A stretch of DNA of 64,000 nt from CAYNVS01 sp964400725 (lineage in GTDB: Bacteria; Myxococcota_A; SURF-8; CAYNVS01), in assembly GCA_964400725.1 (NCBI GenBank), contig CAYNVS010000010.1:1-64000 (forward strand). Direction: 5' to 3'. Made by a program: the position numbers and the translations under genes. The notes below the pieces were generated by a model. That model saw only the letters and a list, made by a program, of their open reading frames with translations, was not told the DNA's origin and did no database searches. Positions 53,463 to 62,082 of the stretch are shown one piece after another. The first letter of the stretch is position 1, and the number at the start of each line of letters is the position of its first letter.

Positions 53463-54404
53463 TTGAAAGCGTCAACCAATACGAACTGGCGTTTGGATGC
53501 GGCTCGCATGGCGGCGGGAATACGCCGTCGAACGCTTGAACACGCGCTTAGAAACAACGGCGGCTATATGAGTCAGGCGTGCTCGTCCGCGGAGATATTC
53601 GCGGCGTTGTATAAAAAAATTATGAACCTCGGAAAGCCGTCGGCGCCGCTTAAGCCCCTTCCTTTTGCCGGAACCCCGTCGTCGCAAAACAAAAATTACC
53701 TTCTTGGAACCCGCTTTAACGGCGAGCCGAGCGCGGAGCGCGACCGGTTTATCCTATCGCCAACGCATTACTCGCTGCCCCTCTATGCCGCGCTCATCGA
53801 GGACGGACGCATGACCGAGGACGGCCTGCTTGACTTCAACAAAGACGGCTCAAGCGTTGAAATGATTGGCGCGGAGCATTCTCCCGGCATGGAAGTAATG
53901 ACCGGCTCGCTCGGACAGGGATTAAGCCAAGGCGCGGGAATGGCTCTTGGACGCAAGCTGAAGGGCTCAAAAGGCCGCATTGTAGTATTCATGTCCGACG
54001 GCGAATTCCAGATTGGAATGACGTGGGAAGCGATTCAATTCATGTCTTACCGCAGGCTGGACAACATGTTGATAATCATCGACGCCAACGGCCAGCAATG
54101 CGACGGAACCGTTAAGAGCGTAATGGAAATAGAGCCGCTAAATAAGCGTATAGCCGCGTTCGGAGGCGGCGTAACCGTCGTAAACGGCCACGACGTCGAA
54201 GCGCTGGTCAAGGCCGCAAAAAGACGCGCCGACGGAAAGCCCCGCTTCGTAATCGCCCTCACCGACCCGTGCAGAGGGGCCGAGCCGCTGCGCGGAAACG
54301 CTCCAAAACTGCACTACCTTCGTTTCAAATCGGAAGAGGAAAAAAAAGCGTACCAAACGCTGCTCGACTCTTGGAATCGGGAGGCGGCCAAATGGAAATC
54401 GTAA
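53463..54404 (+). CDS. Transketolase, N-terminal subunit (TPP-binding)
   Basis: 313 residues, starting at TTG with GGAG nine bases upstream. It is the N-terminal half of a split transketolase. Motifs: EHSPGMEVMTGSLGQGLSQGAG (138-159), and the thiamine-diphosphate signature VFMSDGEFQIGMTWEA...LDNMLIIIDANGQQ (GDGE reads SDGE at 178-181). Such subunits pair with a C-terminal subunit to transfer two-carbon units between sugar phosphates. The next gene is that partner; the two overlap by 13 bases. Whether it serves the pentose phosphate pathway or a special sugar cannot be decided from sequence alone. Confidence 0.94.
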   Translation: MKASTNTNWRLDAARMAAGIRRRTLEHALRNNGGYMSQACSSAEIFAALYKKIMNLGKPSAPLKPLPFAGTPSSQNKNYLLGTRFNGEPSAERDRFILSPTHYSLPLYAALIEDGRMTEDGLLDFNKDGSSVEMIGAEHSPGMEVMTGSLGQGLSQGAGMALGRKLKGSKGRIVVFMSDGEFQIGMTWEAIQFMSYRRLDNMLIIIDANGQQCDGTVKSVMEIEPLNKRIAAFGGGVTVVNGHDVEALVKAAKRRADGKPRFVIALTDPCRGAEPLRGNAPKLHYLRFKSEEEKKAYQTLLDSWNREAAKWKS

Positions 54405-55399
54405 GCAGAGCGCACGCGCGAAATTTAACCGAATGGGCGAAGGATAAACCCGAAGTTTTGGTTCTTTCAGCCGACCTTACCAGCTCGTGCGAAGCCGATT
54501 TGTTCCGCGACGCTTATCCGGACAGGTTTATTTCGTGCGGAATTGCGGAGCAAAACATGTTGTCCGTAGCCGGAGGACTATGCCGAGAAGGATTTATTCC
54601 TCTCGTGCATACGTTCGGAGTATTCATTTATAGACGCGCCTACGACCAGATAGCGATGTCCGTCGCCTACCCCAACCTTCCGGTCAAAATGTTCGGCTTT
54701 CTGCCGGGAATAACCACGCCGGGCGGAGCGACTCACCAAGCGATAGAGGACGCGGCGATAATGCGCTCGCTGCCCAACATGACCGTTCTGGAAACGGGCG
54801 ACGCTACCGAAGTAGAATCCGTATTGGAACTAGCATACCGCATTCCCGGCCCGGTTTACGTCCGCATGCTGCGAGGCGAAATTCCCCGCCTGTTCGACTC
54901 TTCCGAACCAATGCGGCTTGATTGTCCGCGGGTTCTATCCGACGGTTCCGACGTCGCAATTTTCTCAAGCGGCGTATGCACCGAGGAAGTTATGCGCGCG
55001 GTAAAGGCTCTCGCCGGCGCCGGCATACGCGCTAAACACGTTCACGTTTCCACGCTCAAACCTTTCGACAGCCCGCTTTATCCTTCGCTGCTGAACGCCG
55101 TAAAATACGGCCTAATAACGGTCGAAAACCACATAATCGACGGAGGGCTCGGAACGATAGTCGCGGAAAAGGCTTTCGCCATGGGCGTCAACAAGCCGAT
55201 AATCAAGCTCGGCATCCGAGATTCGTTCTCGCACGGCGCGAGCAAGGCTTACCTAATGCGCGAGCACGGCATCGACGCGATGGCCGTCGTTCGCGCAGCC
55301 GAAAAATTAATCGGCGCGCCGCTCGGCCTTGACGAGAGCGATCTTGCCAAGGTTAGAATTGAAAAAGTTCACTGCGAAGCCAAACCGGAGGCTCTTTAA
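54392..55399 (+). CDS. Transketolase, C-terminal subunit
   Basis: 335 residues from the ATG at 54392 (GGGAGG upstream); the open frame from 54269 lies inside the preceding gene. The pyrimidine-binding domain carries CGIAEQNMLSVAGGL, with the catalytic Glu at about 53 that activates the cofactor, and TPGGATHQAIED. The C-terminal domain holds SHGASKAYLMREHGI. It overlaps the N-terminal subunit by 13 bases and the RuBisCO-like gene by 1 base, so all three are translationally coupled. Confidence 0.94.
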   Translation: MEIVSRAHARNLTEWAKDKPEVLVLSADLTSSCEADLFRDAYPDRFISCGIAEQNMLSVAGGLCREGFIPLVHTFGVFIYRRAYDQIAMSVAYPNLPVKMFGFLPGITTPGGATHQAIEDAAIMRSLPNMTVLETGDATEVESVLELAYRIPGPVYVRMLRGEIPRLFDSSEPMRLDCPRVLSDGSDVAIFSSGVCTEEVMRAVKALAGAGIRAKHVHVSTLKPFDSPLYPSLLNAVKYGLITVENHIIDGGLGTIVAEKAFAMGVNKPIIKLGIRDSFSHGASKAYLMREHGIDAMAVVRAAEKLIGAPLGLDESDLAKVRIEKVHCEAKPEAL

Positions 55400-56520
55400 T
55401 GGGAAGATTTCGCGTCGTTTATACGCTTTCCGCTAATGGACTGAAGGACGCGCGCGAAAAGGCGTTCGACGTCTGCGTCGAACAGACGATAGAGTTTCCA
55501 TACGACCTCGTCGCCGACGATTACATAAAGTCGGAAATAGTAGGGCGAATAGAATCGTTGGACGAATGCGGACGAGACCGTTATCGGACGGTAATTTCAT
55601 ACGACGAGGAAACCGCCGGAGAAGAGTTCGCGCAATTCCTAAACGTCGTTTTCGGCAATTCAAGCATAAAGTCCGACGTTCGCGTCGAATCCATTGAGCC
55701 GACAGAAACTCAATTAAAGTTATTCTCCGGACCCGCTTTCGGCGCGGAAGGCGCGCGCGAGCTTACTGGGGTTTATGGAAGACCTTTGCTATGCTCGGCG
55801 ATAAAACCGATGGGACTAGACGTAAAAAACCTTGCCGACCTCGCCTACCGCTTCGCGCTTGGCGGAATCGACTTAATTAAGGACGATCACGGCTTGGCTA
55901 ACCAGCGGTTCTCGCCCTTCGAGGAGCGCGTCGAGCGATGCGCGGAAGCGGTTGCAAAAGCGAACGCGCAGACGGGCGGCAATTGCGTTTACGTCCCCAA
56001 TATCACCGCCGACGGCGATGCAACCCTTGAGCGAGCGGCGTTTGCAAAAAAGGCGGGAGCCAAAGCAGTTATTGTTTCGGGCATGCTGGCGGGCATTACA
56101 ACGATACGCCGCATTGCATCCGACGCCGATCTTAACATGCCGGTCTTTTTTCATCCGGCGTTTTCGGGAACCTTCACGACGTCTCCAACCGGAGGCTTTT
56201 CTCATTTTGCGTTTTACGGGCAGCTGCTGCGCCTGGCAGGCGCGGACGCGGCGATATTCCCAAACTTCGGCGGACGGTTCTCTTACACCCGCGAGGAATG
56301 CGCCTCAATAGCCGAAGGGTGCCGCTGCGATATGGGAGGCTTAAAGCGCTCGCTCCCCGCTCCGGGAGGCGGAATGCGCTTTGAAAACTTCGCCGAAATG
56401 ATAAATTTCTACGGCGACGACGCAGTCTTTTTGATTGGAGGCGGACTTTTTAGACGCAATCCCGATATAACGCAGGCCGTAAAGGATTTGAAGCGTCTGA
56501 TTGAAGACGGCTGCGCTTAA
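55399..56520 (+). CDS. RuBisCO-like protein (form IV type)
   Basis: 373 residues, GGAGG upstream, ATG overlapping the previous stop (TAATG). The large-subunit fold is recognisable: N82 in LNVVFG (like Asn123), K136 in SAIKPMGLD (like Lys175, but the second Lys is Met), GGIDLIKDDHGLANQ with the carbamylation-site Lys161 and Asp163 retained and His at the Glu204 position, HPAFSGTF (His252, like His294), SHFAF (His269, like His327), and late glycine motifs PAPGGGM and IGGGLF. Several carboxylase residues are replaced, so it is not a carbon-fixing RuBisCO. Known RuBisCO-like enzymes act as enolases, isomerases or decarboxylases on sugar-like phosphates. Confidence 0.93.
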   Translation: MGRFRVVYTLSANGLKDAREKAFDVCVEQTIEFPYDLVADDYIKSEIVGRIESLDECGRDRYRTVISYDEETAGEEFAQFLNVVFGNSSIKSDVRVESIEPTETQLKLFSGPAFGAEGARELTGVYGRPLLCSAIKPMGLDVKNLADLAYRFALGGIDLIKDDHGLANQRFSPFEERVERCAEAVAKANAQTGGNCVYVPNITADGDATLERAAFAKKAGAKAVIVSGMLAGITTIRRIASDADLNMPVFFHPAFSGTFTTSPTGGFSHFAFYGQLLRLAGADAAIFPNFGGRFSYTREECASIAEGCRCDMGGLKRSLPAPGGGMRFENFAEMINFYGDDAVFLIGGGLFRRNPDITQAVKDLKRLIEDGCA

Positions 56521-56533
56521 ACGGCCGATTTTG

Positions 56534-57346
56534 ATGAATTTTAAAGATAAAAACGTATTCGTTTTCGGCGGGTCTTCCGGCATAGGCTTGGAAACGGCAA
56601 AACTATTCGCCGAGCGCGGGGCGAACGTGGCGTTGTTCGCGAGGAACGCCGATAGACTGGAAGCCGCGCTCCGAGAAACTTCTAGCTTTGGGACGCGGCC
56701 GGGGCAAAAATTTTTCCGCGCGCAGGTTGACGTTTCCGACCGCCAACAGGTAAATAAAATCGCAAAGCTCGCCGTCGAAAAATTCGGCGCGCCGCAAATC
56801 GTTATTAATTCCGCGGGACGAGCCGTCCCAAGACGCTTCGAGGAAATCAGTTTCGAGCAGTTCGACGAAACTATGAAAATCAATCTATACGGCGCATGGA
56901 ACGTCGCGTCGGCCCTTTTGCCGTCAATGAAAGAACGGGGCGGAACTATCGTCAACGTCTCTTCCGTCGGCGGGTTTCTGGGGGTTTACGGCTACTCCGA
57001 TTACGCCGCGTCAAAATTCGCGCTGATGGGATTAAGCGAAGTTCTGCGCTCGGAATTGAAGGCTTACAATATCAACGTCGCGGCGCTGTGCCCGCCGGAC
57101 GCCGATACGCCGGGGTTTGCAAAGGAAAACCTTACCAAACCTGCGGAAACCAAGGCGATTTCGGAAGGCGGCGGATTGATGAAGGCCGAAAAGGTCGCGA
57201 AAGAGCTGCTTCGAGGCGTCGAACGAGGCGACGCGGTTATAATTCCGGGCTTTGCCGCCAAAACCGCATGGTTTCTAAAAAGACATTTCCCAAAACTTGT
57301 CGATTATTTCATCGAGCGTAAAATCCGAAAAACAAGGCTGAAATAA
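56534..57346 (+). CDS. Short-chain dehydrogenase, 3-ketodihydrosphingosine reductase-like
   Basis: 270 residues from the ATG at 56534, 13 bases after the previous stop; no clear ribosome site, so coupling to the upstream gene is likely. Rossmann motif FGGSSGIG (11-18), INSAG (91-95), catalytic Ser143/144, Tyr157 and Lys161 (YSDYAASK). The downstream segment CPPDADTPGFAKENLTKPAETK closely follows eukaryotic and bacterial 3-ketodihydrosphingosine reductases. It could reduce a sphingoid base, or a sugar-derived ketone if the operon acts as one pathway. No serine palmitoyltransferase is adjacent. Confidence 0.88.
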   Translation: MNFKDKNVFVFGGSSGIGLETAKLFAERGANVALFARNADRLEAALRETSSFGTRPGQKFFRAQVDVSDRQQVNKIAKLAVEKFGAPQIVINSAGRAVPRRFEEISFEQFDETMKINLYGAWNVASALLPSMKERGGTIVNVSSVGGFLGVYGYSDYAASKFALMGLSEVLRSELKAYNINVAALCPPDADTPGFAKENLTKPAETKAISEGGGLMKAEKVAKELLRGVERGDAVIIPGFAAKTAWFLKRHFPKLVDYFIERKIRKTRLK

Positions 57347-57434
57347 AATACTTCCAAAGTATAATCATTTAAAGTCTCGACAAAGCCTCGGTTGTTCAGG
57401 CAAAAAATTTGCGCAAACAAAGCCCGCTTTGCGG

Positions 57435-58520
57435 TTATTCGATTTTTCCGGCGCGCCGAGCGATGTAATCCAATACGACCGGAAAAACTTCCTCTTTCGC
57501 CGTTTTGCCGAATACTATGTCGCCGTGTCCGTAATCCGCTTTGTCGCCGAATTTTTTGCCGAACTCGCGGTAAAATTTCTCCGGGCTGCCGCAAATGTCA
57601 AAACCTGCTTTAACGCTGCGAGCGGGAGCGAGATAATCCGCGCTTCCGGCGGCGAATCCAAGCGGAACTGAAATATTTTTAATTCCGTCGAAGTAGTCCG
57701 TCTTTCCGTCGAACGAATCGAATTTATCGCCCTGAATCCAGTTGCCAAAGTGCATAATCAGCTTGAAAGACAAATCGCTCGCAAGATTGACAATTAAAGG
57801 TTTGACAAACTCGCGGTCGAGGTTTTCAATATTCGCCTGCCGCTCGACGAGTATAGGATTTTTAACGCGCCCGAACAGCGGCGCAAACGCGGCGGCAAGC
57901 GCGCGCTGCGGGTAAGTGCGAATCCACGCAAAAGCATAGGCGAGCTTCACCGTAGCCTTAGTCCAGCCGAACCCTTTGAACTGAGCCGGGCTCGCTATCG
58001 CAAACGCGGCGGCGACGTTTTGAGGATTTTTCGCCAAGTAAGCGTACATAAGCATTCCGCCCATGCTGTGCCCAACCCAAGCCGCCTTGTCGGCTTTTGT
58101 AACTTCCAAAACTTTTTCAATAATGGAAGGAACGTCTTTTTCAACCAAATCGTCAAACGTCCAATGCGGCGAAACGCAGTTCCAAAAATGAGGCGTTGTG
58201 GACGCGCCCACGCCGCGCAGTTCGCAAACCCATACGTCGAAGCCGGCGTCCGCAAAGAACTGCGCCAATGAATGCCCCGGAAAGTCTAGATTGTAACGCC
58301 CGGCGCCAAGTCCGTGGCAAAAAATGACCGGACGAGAGTATTTTTGCTTCGCCGGTTTGCGACGGTAAAGAGCGAGTTTATACCCGTCGGGCGTAACCGC
58401 AAAATGCAGTTCGTCAGCCTTGTATGGCACCGTATAAACAAGGCGCGATATTTTAACGTAAAGCGTCAGAGCTATTATTACGACCGCAACGAACGCGAGC
58501 GCGATGATTGCGTATGTCAT
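57435..58520 (-). CDS. Membrane-anchored alpha/beta hydrolase
   Basis: 361 residues. An N-terminal hydrophobic helix (residues 4-22) probably anchors it. Fold motifs: FCHGLGAGRYNLD, CELRGVGAST, the nucleophile elbow WVGHSMGG, an acid Asp in AAGSADYLAP and a late His in DYGHGDIVFG. The layout resembles lysosomal acid lipase and PHA-synthase-like hydrolases; a lipase or esterase role is inferred. AAAGGA precedes the start. It is convergent with the transketolase operon. Confidence 0.84.
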   Translation of the reverse strand: MTYAIIALAFVAVVIIALTLYVKISRLVYTVPYKADELHFAVTPDGYKLALYRRKPAKQKYSRPVIFCHGLGAGRYNLDFPGHSLAQFFADAGFDVWVCELRGVGASTTPHFWNCVSPHWTFDDLVEKDVPSIIEKVLEVTKADKAAWVGHSMGGMLMYAYLAKNPQNVAAAFAIASPAQFKGFGWTKATVKLAYAFAWIRTYPQRALAAAFAPLFGRVKNPILVERQANIENLDREFVKPLIVNLASDLSFKLIMHFGNWIQGDKFDSFDGKTDYFDGIKNISVPLGFAAGSADYLAPARSVKAGFDICGSPEKFYREFGKKFGDKADYGHGDIVFGKTAKEEVFPVVLDYIARRAGKIE

Positions 58521-58770
58521 AGCATCGTTCCTTTCCGGCTGAAAATTAGGTTGGAAAATTGGAACCTATTTAGTAATTTTATCCGCCGCGCGCCAATCCG
58601 CAAGCAAAAAATGACGCCGAAAAATAAAATTTGCCGCAACGCGTCGAAACGCTGGCGAGGTATTTAAAAATATTGCCCGCCGCATTTTTATAATCTTGAT
58701 TATTCAAGCGTTTTGATTTACAAAACTGTAATGGAATTTTGTGATTTTTAAATATCAGGAGGAAACCCCG

Positions 58771-59910
58771 ATGAAAAAAAATACCGTTTCGGCTCTCGCA
58801 GCGCTCTTTGCCGCGCTCGCGCTCTTTTCGTGCGGCGGCGGCGACGATAATAATAACAACAACAATAACAACAAACTGCCGTTCGGCGGCGAGCTTATGC
58901 TAGACTTCGACGCTTTGGGTTATTATCTTCCCACCTACTATAAAACCGACAAGACGGAGCAGCTCTTTTTCCGCAATTCGGCCGGTCTGCATATTTACGA
59001 TTTCAAAACCAAATCAGTTTCCAACGTCGCAAGCTCCGAGGGAGTGCAGGCGCTGACTCGCGGCCAGCTTTCCTTAAAAGACACCTTCGCGGTTTGGCAG
59101 CATTCGTCCAATCAGCTCGGCTTTTACAACGATTTCATGGGAAACAAGAAGACCAAGCTCTTCCCGATGGGAGCTACGATGATGCCGGGCGTATGCCTTA
59201 TGGGCGAATCGTATATTATATCCATGGGCAGCAACCAGCTGATGTACGCCTGCGGAACGCTGAACGACACCTGCGCTTCCAACATCCCGAACGCCCGGCC
59301 GTATCCTTCATCGGCGGGCAAGGAAGTCGTCTCCTTCGCTTGCAGAGACAACGCCCTTTCCATCGGAGCCAAAGACGCCTCCGGCGCCTACTACCTGCTT
59401 TACGCGACGTACGAAGTTAAGGGCGACGTAAGCCTCGTTGTGGATGAAAACAGCCGCATTGAAATTCCAACGACCGGCAAAGTCGTTCAATCGGTTCTCA
59501 CCGACAAATACATCGTTTACGTCAACGACGCCAACGATATATACATGATTCAAATGACCGATTTGCTGGCGAACAAAACAGCCGCGAGAAGCTATCTTGT
59601 GGTTAATCGCCCGGAGCCGAACTCCGCCGACCCGAACAACGTCGTTTATCAAATCAACGACCTATTTATTTGGGGCGACGTGGTAGTATGGAGCGACAAC
59701 GGCGAAGGGACTTGGCTGCCGTGGTACGCCGATCTCTCCACGCTCGATCCCAGCACCAGCAGATTCGTTTATTCCTCGCTCTCCAACAGCTCCGCGCCGA
59801 ATAAAACGCCGGCCACGGACGGCAAATACGTTTATTGGTCAAAGTTCGCCGACGACGACGCGGCGACCAAACCCACGCTTTGGCGCGGCGAAATAGGCAG
59901 CGAGCAATAA
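58771..59910 (+). CDS. Lipoprotein with poly-Asn tract and WD/TolB-like repeats
   Basis: 379 residues from the ATG at 58771 (AGGAGG upstream). Lipobox ALFSC, then GGGDD and eight consecutive Asn (58849-58872). The rest is beta-strand-rich, with repeated short motifs (LFFRNSAGLHIYDFKTKSV, DKYIVYVNDANDIYMIQM, WGDVVVWSDNGEG) typical of a TolB-like propeller. Function unknown; a surface-exposed lipoprotein is inferred. A hairpin with weak T content follows. Confidence 0.8.
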   Translation: MKKNTVSALAALFAALALFSCGGGDDNNNNNNNNKLPFGGELMLDFDALGYYLPTYYKTDKTEQLFFRNSAGLHIYDFKTKSVSNVASSEGVQALTRGQLSLKDTFAVWQHSSNQLGFYNDFMGNKKTKLFPMGATMMPGVCLMGESYIISMGSNQLMYACGTLNDTCASNIPNARPYPSSAGKEVVSFACRDNALSIGAKDASGAYYLLYATYEVKGDVSLVVDENSRIEIPTTGKVVQSVLTDKYIVYVNDANDIYMIQMTDLLANKTAARSYLVVNRPEPNSADPNNVVYQINDLFIWGDVVVWSDNGEGTWLPWYADLSTLDPSTSRFVYSSLSNSSAPNKTPATDGKYVYWSKFADDDAATKPTLWRGEIGSEQ

Positions 59911-59932
59911 TTTTTTCAGTCCAGCCTTTTCT

Positions 59933-59956
59933 CCCCCTCTCCAAACGGCGAGGGGG
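59933..59956 (+). terminator. Weak terminator-like hairpin
   Basis: CCCCCTC (59933-59939) pairs with GAGGGGG (59950-59956) across a 10-base loop, 23 bases after the stop. It lacks a long T tract. Confidence 0.45.
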
Positions 59957-60012
59957 AATTTGTTTCCGCCGCTTAAAAAAACTAGCGGTTAGTTAAACCG
60001 TAAACTTATAAT

Positions 60013-60018
60013 TATACT
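60013..60018 (+). promoter_or_regulatory. Possible -10 box of the mtaB-like gene
   Basis: TATACT ends 10 bases before the ATG at 60029, which lacks a Shine-Dalgarno site, consistent with a leaderless or nearly leaderless transcript. The -35 candidate (TTAGTT at 59989-59994) is weak. Confidence 0.3.
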
Positions 60019-60028
60019 ACGCCGGATT

Positions 60029-61309
60029 ATGAGCAAAAAAATCACAGTCGCATTTACGACTTTGGGGTGCCGCGCCAACCATGCGGTTACCGACGGAGCG
60101 ATGGCGCTTCTATCGGACGAATTCGAGCGCGTTCCTTTCGAGGGAAAGGCGGACATTTACGTAGTCAATACATGCGCGGTTACGGCGTTTGCCGACAGAC
60201 AATCAAGGCAGCTTTTGTACAGAGCGTTTCGCAACAATCCTAAGGCTGCGATAATCGCCGCCGGATGCTACGCCAACGTTGCCGCCGACGAAATCGCCAA
60301 AAATCTGCCGACCGCCGCGCTAGCCGCGGGGGATTCAAGCGAAGAAATAGCGGCGACTATTTATAAAATAGCCAAAGTCCCGATGGAGAGCGTCGCGCTG
60401 GGCGATTATCCTCGCACCAAAACGCGGATGTACGCGAAAATTCAAGACGGATGCCCTTACGCGTGCGCGTATTGCATAGTGCCCAAAGCCCGTCCCGGCT
60501 CCAAAAGCCTCGAAATTATAGACGTTCTCAATTACTGCCATTCTATTGAAAAGACCGGAGCCAGAGAGATAATTCTCACCGGCGTAAATCTTGCGCTGTG
60601 GGGACGAGATTTGAATCCGAAAACGGAACTTTCCGCGCTGCTGCCGCTTTTGTGCTCAGAATTCCGAAACGTCCGTTTCAGAATCAGCTCGCTTGAGCCG
60701 TTCTTCGACAACCGCAAGCTGTTCGAGGCGATGGCGAAGGAACCGAACGTATGCAAGCATCTGCACATGCCGCTGCAATCTGGCAGCGACTCCGTTCTAC
60801 GCAGAATGAAGCGCCCTTATACGGCAGCCGACTACGAGAAAATCGCTGCCAGCGCCTTCGAGCTGATGCCCGACCTTACGCTCGGAACGGACGTAATCGC
60901 AGGTTTCAACGGCGAAACGCAGGAAGAGTTCGACGCGACGATCGCTTTCCTACGACGCATGCCTTTCAGTTACGCGCACGTCTTCCCTATGAGCCTGCGC
61001 AAAAACACCGACGCGGCGGTTATGGACGGAACTTTGCGGCAAACCGTCGTAAAAGAGCGCGCCGCGGCTCTGCGCGCCGTTTCCAACGACAAGAAGCGCG
61101 ATTTTTACCTGAAGCATGTCGGCAAAACGGTTGAAGTGATAGTTGAGAAAATTGAGCGGAACGGCGGACGCGGCGTAAGCCGGGAGTATTTGCAGGTTCT
61201 GGTAAAAGGCGTCAAGGAAAAGACCGACGAACCGGTAATTGCGGTCGTTGAGGAAGCGGATATGTCGGCGCCCAGGCTTATAGCTTCTCTTGCGCGTAAG
61301 GCGGAATAA
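60029..61309 (+). CDS. mtaB: tRNA t6A37 methylthiotransferase (MtaB-like)
   Basis: 426 residues, radical-SAM methylthiotransferase. The N-terminal MTTase domain has TLGCRANHAVTD, NTCAVTAFAD and AAGCYA for its [4Fe-4S] cluster. The radical-SAM motif is CPYACAYC (CxxxCxxC) around residue 142. HLHMPLQSGSDSVLRRMKRPY and GTDVIAGFNGETQEEF follow. A TRAM-like C-terminus (VGKTVEVIVEKIERNGGRGVS) ends the protein. It methylthiolates t6A37 in tRNAs reading ANN codons; MiaB or RimO are less likely from the TLGCRAN motif. It abuts nadD tail to tail. Confidence 0.9.
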   Translation: MSKKITVAFTTLGCRANHAVTDGAMALLSDEFERVPFEGKADIYVVNTCAVTAFADRQSRQLLYRAFRNNPKAAIIAAGCYANVAADEIAKNLPTAALAAGDSSEEIAATIYKIAKVPMESVALGDYPRTKTRMYAKIQDGCPYACAYCIVPKARPGSKSLEIIDVLNYCHSIEKTGAREIILTGVNLALWGRDLNPKTELSALLPLLCSEFRNVRFRISSLEPFFDNRKLFEAMAKEPNVCKHLHMPLQSGSDSVLRRMKRPYTAADYEKIAASAFELMPDLTLGTDVIAGFNGETQEEFDATIAFLRRMPFSYAHVFPMSLRKNTDAAVMDGTLRQTVVKERAAALRAVSNDKKRDFYLKHVGKTVEVIVEKIERNGGRGVSREYLQVLVKGVKEKTDEPVIAVVEEADMSAPRLIASLARKAE

Positions 61310-61906
61310 TCAATCGCTTTCGTTTCGAAGCGCGGGCGGTAGATACATTCTTCTCAATTCAATTTCATCCATTACCCGGCGCGGAATGAATTCAAGCGGC
61401 CTTTCGCCCTTTGCCAGCGCGTCGCGCAAGCGGGAACTGGAAACGTTAGGCAGAGTAATCGAAGCGCCGCGGTTGTCGCTTCCTTCCCGGCCTATCCAAA
61501 GTATTTCAAACTCGCGCTCTATCGCGTCAAACTCTTTCCATAAATGACGCTCGGCCTTTATGTCGCAGCCGAGAATAAGCGAGAAGTCGCGGTTTGGGTT
61601 TGCTTCCGCTAGGTCCCTCATAAGGTCAATCGTGTAGCCCGTTCCGCCTTGACGCGACTCGAAGTCGGAGACTTGCAGCAATGGGCGGTACGGATGAATC
61701 AGCGCGGCGCACAGAGCCAAGCGGTGAACGAACGGTTCGAGCTTTTTGCCGAGCGCGTGATTGAGCGACGGAACCAGCCAAACCTCGCCCGCGTCAAGCG
61801 CTTCCAGCGCGTAAACCGCCGCGAATAGATGGCAGACGTGCGGAGGATTGAAACTCCCTCCAAGTATTCCCGTTTTCTGTCCGCGTCCAAAACCGCTAGT
61901 CTTCAT
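61310..61906 (-). CDS. nadD: Nicotinate-nucleotide adenylyltransferase
   Basis: 198 residues. NadD converts nicotinate mononucleotide to deamido-NAD, an essential NAD synthesis step. Motifs: GILGGSFNPPHVCH (the HxGH-type nucleotide-binding site), VWLVPSLNHALGK, and SSSRLRDALAKGERP, the ISSTxIR-type motif. GGAG precedes the ATG. Its stop abuts the mtaB stop with no intergenic base and no terminator. Confidence 0.94.
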   Translation of the reverse strand: MKTSGFGRGQKTGILGGSFNPPHVCHLFAAVYALEALDAGEVWLVPSLNHALGKKLEPFVHRLALCAALIHPYRPLLQVSDFESRQGGTGYTIDLMRDLAEANPNRDFSLILGCDIKAERHLWKEFDAIEREFEILWIGREGSDNRGASITLPNVSSSRLRDALAKGERPLEFIPRRVMDEIELRRMYLPPALRNESD

Positions 61907-62082
61907 GCTTGCTCTCCGTTTTTAAGGCGGATAAAATATACAACAAGAAAAAACGGAATCAAAACAAATCGCCTTTGCGTTATAAATTTTTTTATATTAG
62001 TCTATAAAGACCCTTTGACCGCTAAGCAAAGGCAGACGTTACCGTGCAGCATAATAATTCAGCTATGTAAAAGGAGACGTTT

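Noticed and set aside
55399..56520. Genuine carbon-fixing RuBisCO large subunit
   Set aside because: Several catalytic residues are changed (Glu204 position is His, second Lys of KPK is Met), the length is short, and no small subunit or phosphoribulokinase is present.
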